Shown here: one piece after another, positions 7,591-15,124 of the stretch | Layout of the letters: each line of letters starts with the position of its first letter | Position numbering within the stretch: position 1 is the stretch's first letter | IMG/VR virus record: IMGVR_UViG_3300042519_002058 | Location: 1-39,534 of that record | From: a virus | Reading direction: 5' to 3' (one strand) | DNA: 39,534 nt | Notes under the pieces: model-generated | Seen by the model: the letters and a program-made list of their open reading frames with translations, nothing else | The model's database searches: none | What the model was told of the DNA's origin: nothing | Translations under genes and position numbers: made by a program

Positions 7591-8149
7591 AAAAGAATTC
7601 AAATCAAAAGACGTAAATAGAGCTAGAAATTTAGTTAAAAAAGACTTCTCAGCAAAGACTGTAGACGGTGTTGGATACTCTAAAGCACAGGTTGCTTATA
7701 AAGAGGGAGACATTTGGGAAGAGAATGGAAGAAACTGGACTATTAAAGATGGATTAAGACAAAATATTACAAAACTAGACTCAGCAAAAAAAGCTTTACA
7801 AATACCTTTAGCATGTCCAAAATGTAAAGGATCTATGAATTATTATCTCAGTCATAAAATGTATAAGATACATAAGATGTGCTTTGATTGTGTAATTGAT
7901 TATGAAGCAGAATTAAGAAAAGCAGGTCTATATGAATCATATGAAAAGAATATGATGCAAGGAAGTCTTAAAGCTTTTGCAAGAGATATTGAACAATGGG
8001 TATTGGATACATTAGAGACAACTAATAGCTTTGTAACAGAACAAGGAGACTTAGAAGACTGGAATAGTAATGATTCGAAATTTAAAGAACAAATAAACAG
8101 TAATCTTCAAGAATATTTAAAGCATATAAAAAGTCATATAGAAGAGTAA
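7571..8149 (+). CDS. Zinc-ribbon-containing conserved phage protein
   Basis: 192 residues from the ATG at 7571, overlapping the upstream gene by 20 bases; an in-frame TTG at 7565 is less likely. A single treble-clef-like zinc site is formed by CPKC near residue 84 and CFDC near 108. Around these is a small basic region (SHKMYKIHKM). The N-terminal third (about 5-60) is basic, with KEFKSKDVNRARNLVKKDF, and contains a GDIWEENGRNWTIKDG strand pair. The C-terminus is helical and acidic. It could bind nucleic acid or serve structurally. The family was not recognised with certainty and no catalytic motif is visible. Confidence 0.65.
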   Translation: MGESLLKKEFKSKDVNRARNLVKKDFSAKTVDGVGYSKAQVAYKEGDIWEENGRNWTIKDGLRQNITKLDSAKKALQIPLACPKCKGSMNYYLSHKMYKIHKMCFDCVIDYEAELRKAGLYESYEKNMMQGSLKAFARDIEQWVLDTLETTNSFVTEQGDLEDWNSNDSKFKEQINSNLQEYLKHIKSHIEE

Positions 8150-8161
8150 TAAGTTTTTGTT

Positions 8162-8188
8162 ACTATTTATTTTTAAACAGTAAATAGT
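8162..8188. repeat. Inverted repeat around a CTATTTAT element
   Basis: ACTATTTA at 8162-8169 and TAAATAGT at 8181-8188 are perfect 8-base inverted arms separated by 11 bases. They lie in the gap before the 45-residue gene. The left arm is part of CTATTTAT (8163-8170), which recurs before other gene clusters. The pair could be a two-way promoter, a binding site or a weak hairpin. Confidence 0.5.
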
Positions 8189-8197
8189 ATTTGACTT

Positions 8198-8335
8198 ATG
8201 GCAAAAGCAGCACAATCTTCCGTTAAAATAGAGAGACCTAAAGTATCTAGACCTGGAGTTCATGCAAAATCTAAAACTTCAAAATTGAAGAGTTCTAAGA
8301 ACTATAAAAAACTTTACAATGGACAAGGGAAGTAG
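8198..8335 (+). CDS. Small basic conserved phage protein, 45 aa
   Basis: A 46-codon frame (ATG 8198, TAG 8333) encodes a very basic peptide: MAKAAQSSVKIERPKVSRPG, then VHAKSKTSKLKSSKNYKKLYNGQGK. It follows a CTATTTAT element by 27 nt and overlaps the next ORF by 17 bases in another frame. I recall similar short Lys/Ser-rich ORFs (RPGVHAK... NYKK..GQG) in other T4-like aquatic phages, which supports its being real; that recollection is not a search result. Charge suggests binding to DNA or to acidic scaffold, but function is unknown. Confidence 0.65.
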   Translation: MAKAAQSSVKIERPKVSRPGVHAKSKTSKLKSSKNYKKLYNGQGK

Positions 8336-8558
8336 TAAAAAATTAAAACAATTACTACAAGAAGCAGATAACCCTCAAGCAGGTAAAGCAGCACCTTATG
8401 GTTCAGGATATGCAAAGGTAAAACAAGCAATTCATGAACTTGTAAAAGAAGTTCTTTCAGAAAAAGTAAAAGGCGTTGACGGTAAAGCTTGTTGGAAGGG
8501 ATACAGGTATGCTGGTACTAAAGATGGAAAAGACATCTGTGTAAAAATTACAAAATAA
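8319..8558 (+). CDS. Small tagged protein with KACWKGYRYAGT motif
   Basis: 79 residues. Two tag-like helices are present, SSKKLKQLLQEAD (about 5-17) and AIHELVKEVLSEK (about 37-49), each ending at an L-x-E site. They would leave a short C-terminal module, GVDGKACWKGYRYAGTKDG plus KDICVKITK, with two cysteines that could pair. This C-terminal pattern looks like a recurrent small module in marine phage proteins, from memory. The start overlaps the 45-residue gene by 17 bases and the next gene begins one base after the stop. Function unknown; the tags suggest a packaged internal peptide. Confidence 0.65.
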   Translation: MDKGSSKKLKQLLQEADNPQAGKAAPYGSGYAKVKQAIHELVKEVLSEKVKGVDGKACWKGYRYAGTKDGKDICVKITK

Positions 8559-8559
8559 T

Positions 8560-8874
8560 ATGAAGCTACTACAACTATTAAAAGAAGCAAAAGAGGTATT
8601 AGAAGACTTCGCTAAAACCAGAGGAGAAGGTGCAGCTAAAATAGCATCAAATGCTCAAGAAAAAGGAGGACTTGCTTTGCTAACCTGGCATCATTTCAAA
8701 GTAAAAGCTCCGTATTATAAAAAAGCTTCTGAAGGAAAGCTTGATATGGAACAAGCAAAGAAAGAGTACGAAGAGACTTATAAAAAGATCTCTCTAGATA
8801 TGACTCAAATTGAATTTCAAAGAGAGGTAGGAAGACTAGAAGTACTAGGAGAATTGCTAATAAAGAATAAATAA
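8560..8874 (+). CDS. Small helical hypothetical protein, tagged
   Basis: 104 residues. The N-terminus MKLLQLLKEAKEVLEDF is tag-like, with L-L-K-E and V-L-E-D sites. It is followed by a Gly/Ala-rich segment (GEGAAKIASNAQEKGGLALL), a TWHHFKVKAPYYKKA stretch and a long charged C-terminal helix (about 62-104). A pair of histidines sits in TWHHFKVK, but no zinc motif is formed. The stop overlaps the next start (TAATG). No function can be assigned; context suggests an internal head protein. Confidence 0.65.
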   Translation: MKLLQLLKEAKEVLEDFAKTRGEGAAKIASNAQEKGGLALLTWHHFKVKAPYYKKASEGKLDMEQAKKEYEETYKKISLDMTQIEFQREVGRLEVLGELLIKNK

Positions 8875-9518
8875 TGTCAACACTAAATACATCTATACCT
8901 CACTTCTATGCTAAGATGAGAATAGAACACCTCTACCAGCATGACGGGAGAGAAGGTATGCAAGATGTAATAGTATTTGGAGCACAATCTGTAGGAGGTA
9001 GAGCTCTTACCTTCCATATAATGACTGATGAAGGAGCTGTTAGATCAAGAGTTCCAATTCATATGCTTGCCTGGAAAGATGATGCACCAAAAATGGCTTT
9101 AGACCATTTACAACTATGGGATTGTTTTGGACATGAAGTATCATGTACAGCATACGATTACTTACTCCAATCAAGAGTAAAGGCAATATTTAAAGACGGT
9201 AGTAAAGAGTGGGGAAATTATATTATGACCTTTGATTGGTTTAATAATCCATATTCTAACGAACCAACACAATACAAGGCAGCACATCTAATTAAATTAG
9301 ATAACGGAAATTTTACTCTTCAGCCTAATAATAGATTAATGTGGAGAGATATGTCTTTTGTAACTCAACCATTTCCTGAAAAACCGGATTGGATGATTGA
9401 TAATAAAGAGTGGTTTTGCGAATCAGTTTCCGATAAATGGACAATGGAAAAAGGTAATGAAAATATTTACTACTACACTTTAGAAAATGAAAAAAAGTCA
9501 ACTAAAAAAGATAATTAA
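8874..9518 (+). CDS. Conserved phage protein of unknown function, 214 aa
   Basis: A globular-looking protein of mixed strands and helices, without membrane segments or tag. Aromatic- and His-rich stretches include IPHFYAKMRIEHLYQHDG, VPIHMLAWKDD and DHLQLWDCFGHEVSC. A later block reads ETPTQ-like strands around NGNFTLQPNNRLMWRDMSF. The order resembles a protein I recall as frequent beside head genes in aquatic T4-like phages, but its activity is not known to me. It overlaps the upstream stop by one base and the downstream tagged gene by 32 bases, so the three are probably translated together. The C-terminus is lysine-rich (NEKKSTKKDN). Confidence 0.7.
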   Translation: MSTLNTSIPHFYAKMRIEHLYQHDGREGMQDVIVFGAQSVGGRALTFHIMTDEGAVRSRVPIHMLAWKDDAPKMALDHLQLWDCFGHEVSCTAYDYLLQSRVKAIFKDGSKEWGNYIMTFDWFNNPYSNEPTQYKAAHLIKLDNGNFTLQPNNRLMWRDMSFVTQPFPEKPDWMIDNKEWFCESVSDKWTMEKGNENIYYYTLENEKKSTKKDN

Positions 9519-9915
9519 AGAGGTATTAGATGCTTCAACACCTGCTCCTAGTGAAATACCGGGAGGACTAGCACAGTTTGCTACTATTGGAGATTTAGCT
9601 ACAATGCATAATCTTCCTTTAGATCAAATCATAAAGCAGATAGTAAAAGGAGTAAAGACAGAATCAGAACATACAACAGATTTAGATATTGCTATGGAAA
9701 TAGCTTTTGACCATGTATATGAAGATCCTAAATATTACGATAAATTATCCAACATAGAAGAAGGTAAACATGACCCAGTAGAACCGGGTATTTTAAAAAA
9801 AAGGTTAGGTAAACTTACCTGTTCAAAAGTAAGAGCAGAAAGAAGTAAATTAGAAGACAAGGGTACTCATTATGCAAAAGCATTGCAGAGATACTTAAAT
9901 TACCATTGTCAGTAA
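9487..9915 (+). CDS. Tagged DUF5661-like protein
   Basis: 142 residues. Residues 1-17 (MKKSQLKKIIKEVLDAS) are the clearest form of the recurring tag. The middle region, KGVKTESEHTTDLDIAMEIA then FDHVYEDPKYYDKL, matches my recollection of the DUF5661 pattern (E-H-T, A-x-x-I-A, D-H, E-D-P-x-Y-Y), a family of unknown function. The C-terminus is a basic module, GILKKRLGKLTCSKVRAERS followed by YAKALQRYLNYHC, with two cysteines. The gene starts inside the preceding gene (32-base overlap), and the tag falls in the overlap. A prohead-packaged, possibly DNA-binding protein is the best reading. Confidence 0.75.
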   Translation: MKKSQLKKIIKEVLDASTPAPSEIPGGLAQFATIGDLATMHNLPLDQIIKQIVKGVKTESEHTTDLDIAMEIAFDHVYEDPKYYDKLSNIEEGKHDPVEPGILKKRLGKLTCSKVRAERSKLEDKGTHYAKALQRYLNYHCQ

Positions 9916-9924
9916 AATAATTTA

Positions 9925-9932
9925 CTATTTAT
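9925..9932 (+). promoter_or_regulatory. CTATTTAT promoter-like element
   Basis: CTATTTAT in the 59-base gap before the gene at 9975, 42 nt from its ATG. It is preceded by TTTA and followed by an AT-rich leader. The call rests on recurrence of the octamer in other intergenic gaps. Confidence 0.4.
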
Positions 9933-9974
9933 TTGTATATATGATTAAAAATAACTATCTTTAGATATTATAAT

Positions 9975-11537
9975 ATGAAGAAATTAGTAAGAATAGTAGA
10001 AGCAGGAGAAAAGACAGCATTTATCCAAACAGCTAGAGGAGAAAAGAAGACGATCGAATATAAAAAAGACGATGAACTTACAGGTTTGAAAGATAATCAG
10101 GATATTGCAAAAATTGATACTGCAGATGGTAAGAGAATAAAAGAAGAAGTACGAAAATATACTGCTCAAGAATCAGCAGCTGTAGGAAAAGCAGTAGCTA
10201 AATCTCTTGTAAAAGTTCTTAGAGCTCAAGGAGATGAAATCTCAAAACTAAGACTTACAGGAATAGGAGTTGATAGATTTAATATCCACGTTGAATATGG
10301 AAATGAAAAAGGAGTAGATACTTTTAAATTTGACCTAAACCCACAAGGTACTGCTATCATATTAGACTTAGGAAACGAACCATTAGAGCTAGTAGACTTC
10401 GTGATAACACAAGGTAATACTGTTTCTCTACCTACTCCTGAGTTAGAAGATAAACTAGGTGATGCAATGAAAAAGTATGTGGGAGAACCTACAGATGCTG
10501 AATATGATAATATGGCAGCAATGCAAGAGCCGACAGATCCTTCTCAATTTGCAAAAGAATTAAACGAAGATGATTGGAAACAATCAGACGACGAATCTAC
10601 AATGGCAAAAGCACAGTTAAAATCTATTCAATCCAATGCAAGTAAGTTGATGAATATAATAGGAGATAACGAGCAATTAGATGCATGGGTTCAAGCCAAG
10701 CTAACAAAAGCAGAAGATTATTTAGACTCAGCAGCAGGATACCTAGAATCAGAAGAAGATGAAGAGGGTCATCAACCTGTAGCACTTGCAATAGCTTTAA
10801 ATGAAAAGAAAGCTACATATTGCGGAAGATGTGGACATACCCATGTTAAGGGTACACCTTGTCCAAGACCTTTTAAAAATGAAGCATTAGATGCAGTTGG
10901 AAAAGAGGATGACGATATTAATAATGATGGAAAAGTCGATAAGACTGATAAATACTTAAAAAACAGAAGAAATACTATCTCTAAAAAGATAACTAAAGAA
11001 GAACTGAGAGAATTAATGCTTGAAGCATATATCGAAGTTCTTAAAGAAGAAGAAGGAGCAGTATTAGAGACATCTACAGATGAAATACTAGGAAAATTTC
11101 CTACAGTAAAGAAAGCAATAACATCTCTATTTACAAAAGAATATCCAGAATTTGTAACAGATATAAGATGGGTAGCACCAAAACCTTCCACATTTGCAGT
11201 TGATCTTAAAAACGGTCAATCATTTAACTTAAAATGGATGGGTAAAGGATTTGAAGCACAAATAGAAGGTAAAAAATACTACTTAGATACTTTACAAGAC
11301 TATCAACAAGCTTTAGATAAGATAAACGATATACTTAAGAACGGACCAATCACACAAGGTGAAGAACCAGGTGGAGAAGAATTCGGAGCAGATCCAGCAG
11401 CACCAGCAGGTGGAGGAGGAGGAGATTTTCCAGGTGGAGAAGCTGGAGGAGAGCCAGCAGCTGAATTTGGAGCAGAAGAAGCACCAGCAGGGGAAGAAGA
11501 AGCAGGAGCAGAACCAGAAACACCAGAAGCACTTTAA
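9975..11537 (+). CDS. Composite internal head protein with zinc and EF-hand-like modules
   Basis: 520 residues that look like small modules joined end to end. The N-terminus [14 protein letters not shown] is tag-like (I-V-E-A). A mixed domain follows (about 50-190). Residues 208-249 are a helical module ([20 protein letters not shown], then [20 protein letters not shown]). A zinc-ribbon-like knuckle lies at 282-300 (C283, C286, H288/H290, C296). An EF-hand/dockerin-like loop lies at 312-326 ([15 protein letters not shown]). A second tag-like helix is at 336-358 ([20 protein letters not shown]). A small alpha/beta domain spans about 365-455, and the last 60 residues are a Gly/Ala/Glu tail. The stop overlaps the next start (TAATG). 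A prohead-core component or packaged polyprotein is inferred; no enzyme motif is seen. Confidence 0.75.
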   Translation: MKKLVRIVEAGEKTAFIQTARGEKKTIEYKKDDELTGLKDNQDIAKIDTADGKRIKEEVRKYTAQESAAVGKAVAKSLVKVLRAQGDEISKLRLTGIGVDRFNIHVEYGNEKGVDTFKFDLNPQGTAIILDLGNEPLELVDFVITQGNTVSLPTPELEDKLGDAMKKYVGEPTDAEYDNMAAMQEPTDPSQFAKELNEDDWKQSDDESTMAKAQLKSIQSNASKLMNIIGDNEQLDAWVQAKLTKAEDYLDSAAGYLESEEDEEGHQPVALAIALNEKKATYCGRCGHTHVKGTPCPRPFKNEALDAVGKEDDDINNDGKVDKTDKYLKNRRNTISKKITKEELRELMLEAYIEVLKEEEGAVLETSTDEILGKFPTVKKAITSLFTKEYPEFVTDIRWVAPKPSTFAVDLKNGQSFNLKWMGKGFEAQIEGKKYYLDTLQDYQQALDKINDILKNGPITQGEEPGGEEFGADPAAPAGGGGGDFPGGEAGGEPAAEFGAEEAPAGEEEAGAEPETPEAL

Positions 11538-12511
11538 TGAGCGTAATAGATAAAATAGTTGCAGAATGGGCTTTCCGTTGTAAAAAAGGATACCCGGATA
11601 TGAATAATCCTAGCGATATAAAAATATTGAAAGAGATTTATTCAGAATATGGGGTAGTCTTGGAAGAGGAAAAACCAGAAAAAAAGAAAGAGGATGGAGT
11701 AACTCAAGAAGATCTAGCAGTATTAAGAAGTGCTTTTGAAAATATAAAAGTACCTTACTCAAAGTACTTATCTATCTTTAATTATTTTGATCCAAATTCT
11801 TTAGGAACAATCTCAGAAGTATTATTAACAAAGTTACTTAATACCGTAGACAATGTACAAGCTCAACACGTTGGAGGAGCTCAAGGACTTGCAGATATAA
11901 TAATAAACGGGCATCATATTTCACTGAAAACAACTGCAAAAGGAAAACCTATAGGATTAGGTTCGGATGAAGTAAATATAAGTCCTTCTGATTCTAAAGA
12001 AGTAGTAAGTACTTTAAATGCATTATACAAGCAAGACCCTACACTAAAAAATCTTTCTATAAGTGAACTACAGGGTAAGATTCCTGACGAAACATATAAT
12101 AATATTAATAAACGATTATCCTCTATTGCTAAAAAAATAGCAGGAGAGTTAAATAAAGAGGTTTTTGTGTGGATAGAAAAGATATATAAACAGAAACTTC
12201 TTACAGGAATTGTTATCCATGTGGTAAAGTATGATCTTAATAAAGCGTTAAATACTTTCCTACAAAGTAAAATATCAGTAACAGAAAAAGCTTGGGGAGT
12301 AGTGGATGCAGCAGGTAAAGCAATAATTAGTGCAGATACCTCAGGAAAACACCTCAATATTACACCAGAATTTGTGTATAGTAGTTCAAGAGGTACTAAT
12401 ACAGCTATTGACTTAGAAGTAAATTTAAAATATTCATCAGAAGAAGTACAACAAAAAGTATCAGATAAAGTGTTTAAGGCTCTTAATACAATATACTCTG
12501 AACTTTTTTAG
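11537..12511 (+). CDS. Putative PD-(D/E)XK restriction-like endonuclease
   Basis: 324 residues. The N-terminus ([20 protein letters not shown], about 1-40) is a small helical module also familiar to me from phage nuclease-like ORFs. A charged linker covers 41-56. Candidate catalytic residues are Glu94 in TISEVLLTKL, Asp120 in GLADIIINGHHISL and Lys131 in ISLKTT, giving E...D-x(8)-S-x-K spacing typical of restriction-type PD-(D/E)XK nucleases. The C-terminal half carries VFVWIEKIYKQKLLTGIVIH and an Ig-like strand pattern. It might degrade host DNA after delivery, help DNA processing, or be inactive. It is coupled to the upstream gene by TAATG. Motif spacing is convincing, but specificity is unknown. 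Confidence 0.6.
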   Translation: MSVIDKIVAEWAFRCKKGYPDMNNPSDIKILKEIYSEYGVVLEEEKPEKKKEDGVTQEDLAVLRSAFENIKVPYSKYLSIFNYFDPNSLGTISEVLLTKLLNTVDNVQAQHVGGAQGLADIIINGHHISLKTTAKGKPIGLGSDEVNISPSDSKEVVSTLNALYKQDPTLKNLSISELQGKIPDETYNNINKRLSSIAKKIAGELNKEVFVWIEKIYKQKLLTGIVIHVVKYDLNKALNTFLQSKISVTEKAWGVVDAAGKAIISADTSGKHLNITPEFVYSSSRGTNTAIDLEVNLKYSSEEVQQKVSDKVFKALNTIYSELF

Positions 12512-12522
12512 TTAAAAACAAA

Positions 12523-12531
12523 CTATTTATA
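12523..12531 (+). promoter_or_regulatory. CTATTTATA promoter-like element
   Basis: CTATTTATA ends 17 nt before the ATG at 12549. The same nonamer with 16-17 nt spacing precedes the genes at 15125, 17008 and 24824, which is the main reason to call it a promoter. Confidence 0.55.
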
Positions 12532-12548
12532 AACAAAAATAAAACACA

Positions 12549-13439
12549 ATGGCAGATAATTTCAACTTAAGAACATTCTTAACAGAGAATAAACTTACTA
12601 AAAATGCACAGCTTCTTTCAGAAGGAATAGAGTTTAACGGTAAACCGGTAAACGTTGGATCGGTAGAAATCGATGGAATAGATACAGAAGATTACCCAGA
12701 CTTTGTAGATGCATATATTGCAGCAGCAGAATACGAAGACGGTACTCCATTAACAGACGAAGAATTAGTACAGTTTCAAGAAGAAAATTACGATTTAGTA
12801 AGCCAAATGATTCACGATGATCAGCTATACTTAGAAGCAAAGAAAGAAGATGGTATGGAAGAAGCATCTAGCGAGGATATGGCTTATACTGAAAAAGTTG
12901 ACGAAGCTTTAGCAGAAAGTAAATTAACTGCTAAAGAAAGACGTTTAGTAGAAATGGTTCAAAATGCTTTAGGAGAAGAAAATGTAGATTATACAATGGG
13001 ACGTCAAGACGATCCAAATCAACTACCAAACCCAGCACCAGAACTTAACATACCAGAAGGAGAAGCTAATATAGAAGAAGCAAAACCTCTTCCAAAATAT
13101 GAATCAATTGAAGAATTGATGAAAGAGATTGAACACGGTACTAACGAAGCAGCTCACAAATACAAAATGGATGAGATGAAAAGAGTTTACGAGGCTTTAG
13201 AGGCTAAAGTAGGGTCTTTAGAAGAAGGAGAGCATGCTGAGCATATCGATCAAAAAGCTGTTAAGCAAATGCGTAAAGATATTGCAACATTAAGAAAAGC
13301 AGAAGAGAAATTAAGAAAAGAATTTGATAAAAAATTCTCAGGTAAAGAAAAGAAAGAAACTCCAGCTAAAGAAAAAGCAGTAGAAGCTTTACAAGAAGGA
13401 TTCAACTTAAGAAAATTCTTAGCAGAAAACAGAAAATAA
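12549..13439 (+). CDS. Acidic coiled-coil head-core-like protein with tags at both ends
   Basis: 296 residues, acidic and mostly helical, with a long charged helix at about 185-270 (DQKAVKQMRKDIATLRKAEE and following). The N-terminus has NFNLRTFLTEN (4-14), then NAQLLSEG; the C-terminus ends in EGFNLRKFLAENRK. The near-identical FNLR-x-FL-x-EN motif at both ends is encoded by a 30-base direct repeat. Both ends carry L-x-E sites, so the ends could be removed by the gp21-like protease. Its size and character fit a prohead core or assembly protein, as in T4 gp68/IP-type proteins; no enzyme motif is present. It sits just before an intrinsic terminator and the terminase gene. Confidence 0.7.
   Translation: MADNFNLRTFLTENKLTKNAQLLSEGIEFNGKPVNVGSVEIDGIDTEDYPDFVDAYIAAAEYEDGTPLTDEELVQFQEENYDLVSQMIHDDQLYLEAKKEDGMEEASSEDMAYTEKVDEALAESKLTAKERRLVEMVQNALGEENVDYTMGRQDDPNQLPNPAPELNIPEGEANIEEAKPLPKYESIEELMKEIEHGTNEAAHKYKMDEMKRVYEALEAKVGSLEEGEHAEHIDQKAVKQMRKDIATLRKAEEKLRKEFDKKFSGKEKKETPAKEKAVEALQEGFNLRKFLAENRK
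12561..12590 (+). repeat. 30-bp direct repeat, copy 1
   Basis: Starts TTCAACTTAAGAACATTCTT and matches 26 of 30 bases at 13401-13430. It encodes FNLRTFLTEN at the N-terminus of the 296-residue protein. Confidence 0.75.
13401..13430 (+). repeat. 30-bp direct repeat, copy 2
   Basis: Starts TTCAACTTAAGAAAATTCTT, in the same reading frame as copy 1, and encodes FNLRKFLAEN at the C-terminus of the same protein. Four mismatches to copy 1; three leave the protein motif conservative or unchanged. Confidence 0.75.
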
Positions 13440-13460
13440 GATTACTCAATAGTAAACAAG

Positions 13461-13486
13461 CCCACTCCTTAAAGGTGGGTTTTTTT
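13461..13486 (+). terminator. Intrinsic terminator before the terminase gene
   Basis: CCCAC (13461-13465) pairs with GTGGG (13475-13479), followed by seven T at 13480-13486. It separates the cargo-like locus from the head operon. A very similar CCCACC/GGTGGG hairpin ends the next transcription unit at 19891. Confidence 0.8.
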
Positions 13487-13494
13487 ATATACAC

Positions 13495-13503
13495 ATATTT
13501 ATA
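13495..13503 (+). promoter_or_regulatory. ATATTTATA promoter-like element
   Basis: ATATTTATA ends 17 nt before the terminase ATG at 13521, right after the terminator at 13461. It differs from CTATTTATA only in the first base and keeps the same spacing to the start. Confidence 0.5.
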
Positions 13504-13520
13504 ATATATAAGTATATAAT

Positions 13521-15095
13521 ATGTCACAAGCAGATATAAAACAAATAGTAGCACAGGAGTACATAAAGTGTGCAAAAGATCCGGCTTACTTCATGAAGAA
13601 GTATTGCTACATACAGCATCCAACAAGAGGTAGAATCTTATTTAACCTCTACCCATTCCAGGAAGGAGTATTACATTTATTCAGAGATGAAAAGATGTTG
13701 ATAACTCTAAAATCAAGACAGTTAGGAATCTCTACATTAGCCTCGGCCTACGCTTTATGGTTAATGATCTTTCATAAAGATAAGAACGTACTGGCATTAG
13801 CAATTACTCAAGCAACAGCTAGAAACCTTGTAACTAAGACGATTTTCATGTATGAGAATCTACCAAAATGGTTACAGTTGCCCTTTACAGAGAAGAATAA
13901 ATTATCTCTTAGACTTAAAAACGGTTCTAAAATCACAGCTAAATCATCTAATGCAGATGCTGCTCGTTCAGAAGCGGTATCGTTACTGCTAATAGATGAG
14001 GCTGCTTTCATTGATAATATTGAAGAAACATTTACTGCAGCACAACAAACACTTGCTACAGGGGGTCAATGTATGGCTCTTTCTACTCCAAATGGTGTAG
14101 GAAACTGGTTCCATAAAACATGGGAAAAAGCTGAAGCAGGAGAGAATGGGTTTGTACCAGTTAAATTAAAATGGGATGTGCATCCTGAAAGAGCACAAGA
14201 CTGGAGAGATGAACAATCAAGACAATTAGGAGAGAAACATGCCGCTCAAGAGTGTGACTGTGACTTCCTATCATCTGGAGATTCAGTAATTGAGGTTGAA
14301 AATATGGCTTTTTACGAAGAGACATATGTAAAAGAGCCGATGGAAAAGAGAGGCGTAGATGGAAATCTTTGGATATGGGAATCACCTGACTATCAAAAGT
14401 CTTATATGGTTGTTGCCGATGTCGCTAGAGGGGACTCTACTGACTACTCTGGCTTCCATGTCTTTGATATCGAAAGCTGTACACAAGTGGCAGAATATAA
14501 AGGTAAGATATCACCTAAAGAATACGGAAACGTATTGGTAGGAATAGCAACAGAGTACTGTGATGCACTTCTAGTAATAGAGAATGCCAATATTGGATGG
14601 TCAACCATTGAACAAGTACTATCCAGAGAGTATAAAAACCTATACTATTCATCAAGATCAGATAATGAGACAGTTGAATCGTATATGGCTAAGTACGAAA
14701 GAGATAAATTAGTACCTGGATTCACAATGTCTCTTAAAACAAGACCTCTGGTAATAGCTAAAATGACTGAATACATACGGGAAAGATCGGTTATAGTGCA
14801 ATCTAAGAGGTTATTAGCCGAAATGAGAGTATTCATATGGAGAAATGGTAAAGCACAGGCACAATCGGGGTATAACGACGATTTAATTATGGCTTTTGCA
14901 ACAGCTTTATATGTTAGAGATACAGCTATTCGTATGAGACAACAAGGAATGGATCTTTCAAGAGCTACAATGAATGCTTTTGTTGGATTGAATCAAAGAG
15001 ATCCTGGCGTATATAACGTTGCTCCTATGCAGAATAATCCTTATCTTATGGAAACGCCATATGGTCAAGAGGACTTAACCTGGCTAATAAGATAA
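13521..15095 (+). CDS. Terminase large subunit (gp17-like)
   Basis: 524 residues. It packages DNA into the prohead through the portal and cuts it. The N-terminal ATPase has a Walker A-like loop (LKSRQLGIST, 63-72), the classic variant of T4-type terminases. Walker B is SLLLIDEAAF with Asp159-Glu160, followed by a LSTPNG coupling motif near 188. The C-terminal RNase H-like nuclease has VADVARGDSTDYS with Asp300, VIENANIG with Glu354, and GYNDDLIMAF with Asp453/Asp454. It is somewhat shorter than T4 gp17 (610 aa), missing mainly N-terminal sequence. No small terminase subunit was recognised nearby. The portal gene follows immediately. Confidence 0.95.
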   Translation: MSQADIKQIVAQEYIKCAKDPAYFMKKYCYIQHPTRGRILFNLYPFQEGVLHLFRDEKMLITLKSRQLGISTLASAYALWLMIFHKDKNVLALAITQATARNLVTKTIFMYENLPKWLQLPFTEKNKLSLRLKNGSKITAKSSNADAARSEAVSLLLIDEAAFIDNIEETFTAAQQTLATGGQCMALSTPNGVGNWFHKTWEKAEAGENGFVPVKLKWDVHPERAQDWRDEQSRQLGEKHAAQECDCDFLSSGDSVIEVENMAFYEETYVKEPMEKRGVDGNLWIWESPDYQKSYMVVADVARGDSTDYSGFHVFDIESCTQVAEYKGKISPKEYGNVLVGIATEYCDALLVIENANIGWSTIEQVLSREYKNLYYSSRSDNETVESYMAKYERDKLVPGFTMSLKTRPLVIAKMTEYIRERSVIVQSKRLLAEMRVFIWRNGKAQAQSGYNDDLIMAFATALYVRDTAIRMRQQGMDLSRATMNAFVGLNQRDPGVYNVAPMQNNPYLMETPYGQEDLTWLIR

Positions 15096-15099
15096 GTTA

Positions 15100-15108
15100 C
15101 TATTTATA
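15100..15108 (+). promoter_or_regulatory. CTATTTATA promoter-like element
   Basis: CTATTTATA, extended here to the palindrome TATTTATAAATA, ends 16 nt before the portal ATG at 15125. Confidence 0.55.
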
Positions 15109-15124
15109 AATAAAACATTTTAAA

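Noticed and set aside
10908-10955. EF-hand-like loop considered as a cellulosome dockerin
   Set aside because: Only one loop is present, without the paired repeat or the flanking helix of dockerins.
11350-11553. Overlapping frames in the acidic Gly/Ala/Glu tail of the composite protein
   Set aside because: Low-complexity GCA/GAA/GGA codons keep several frames open on both strands; the products are Gln- or Leu-runs without structure.
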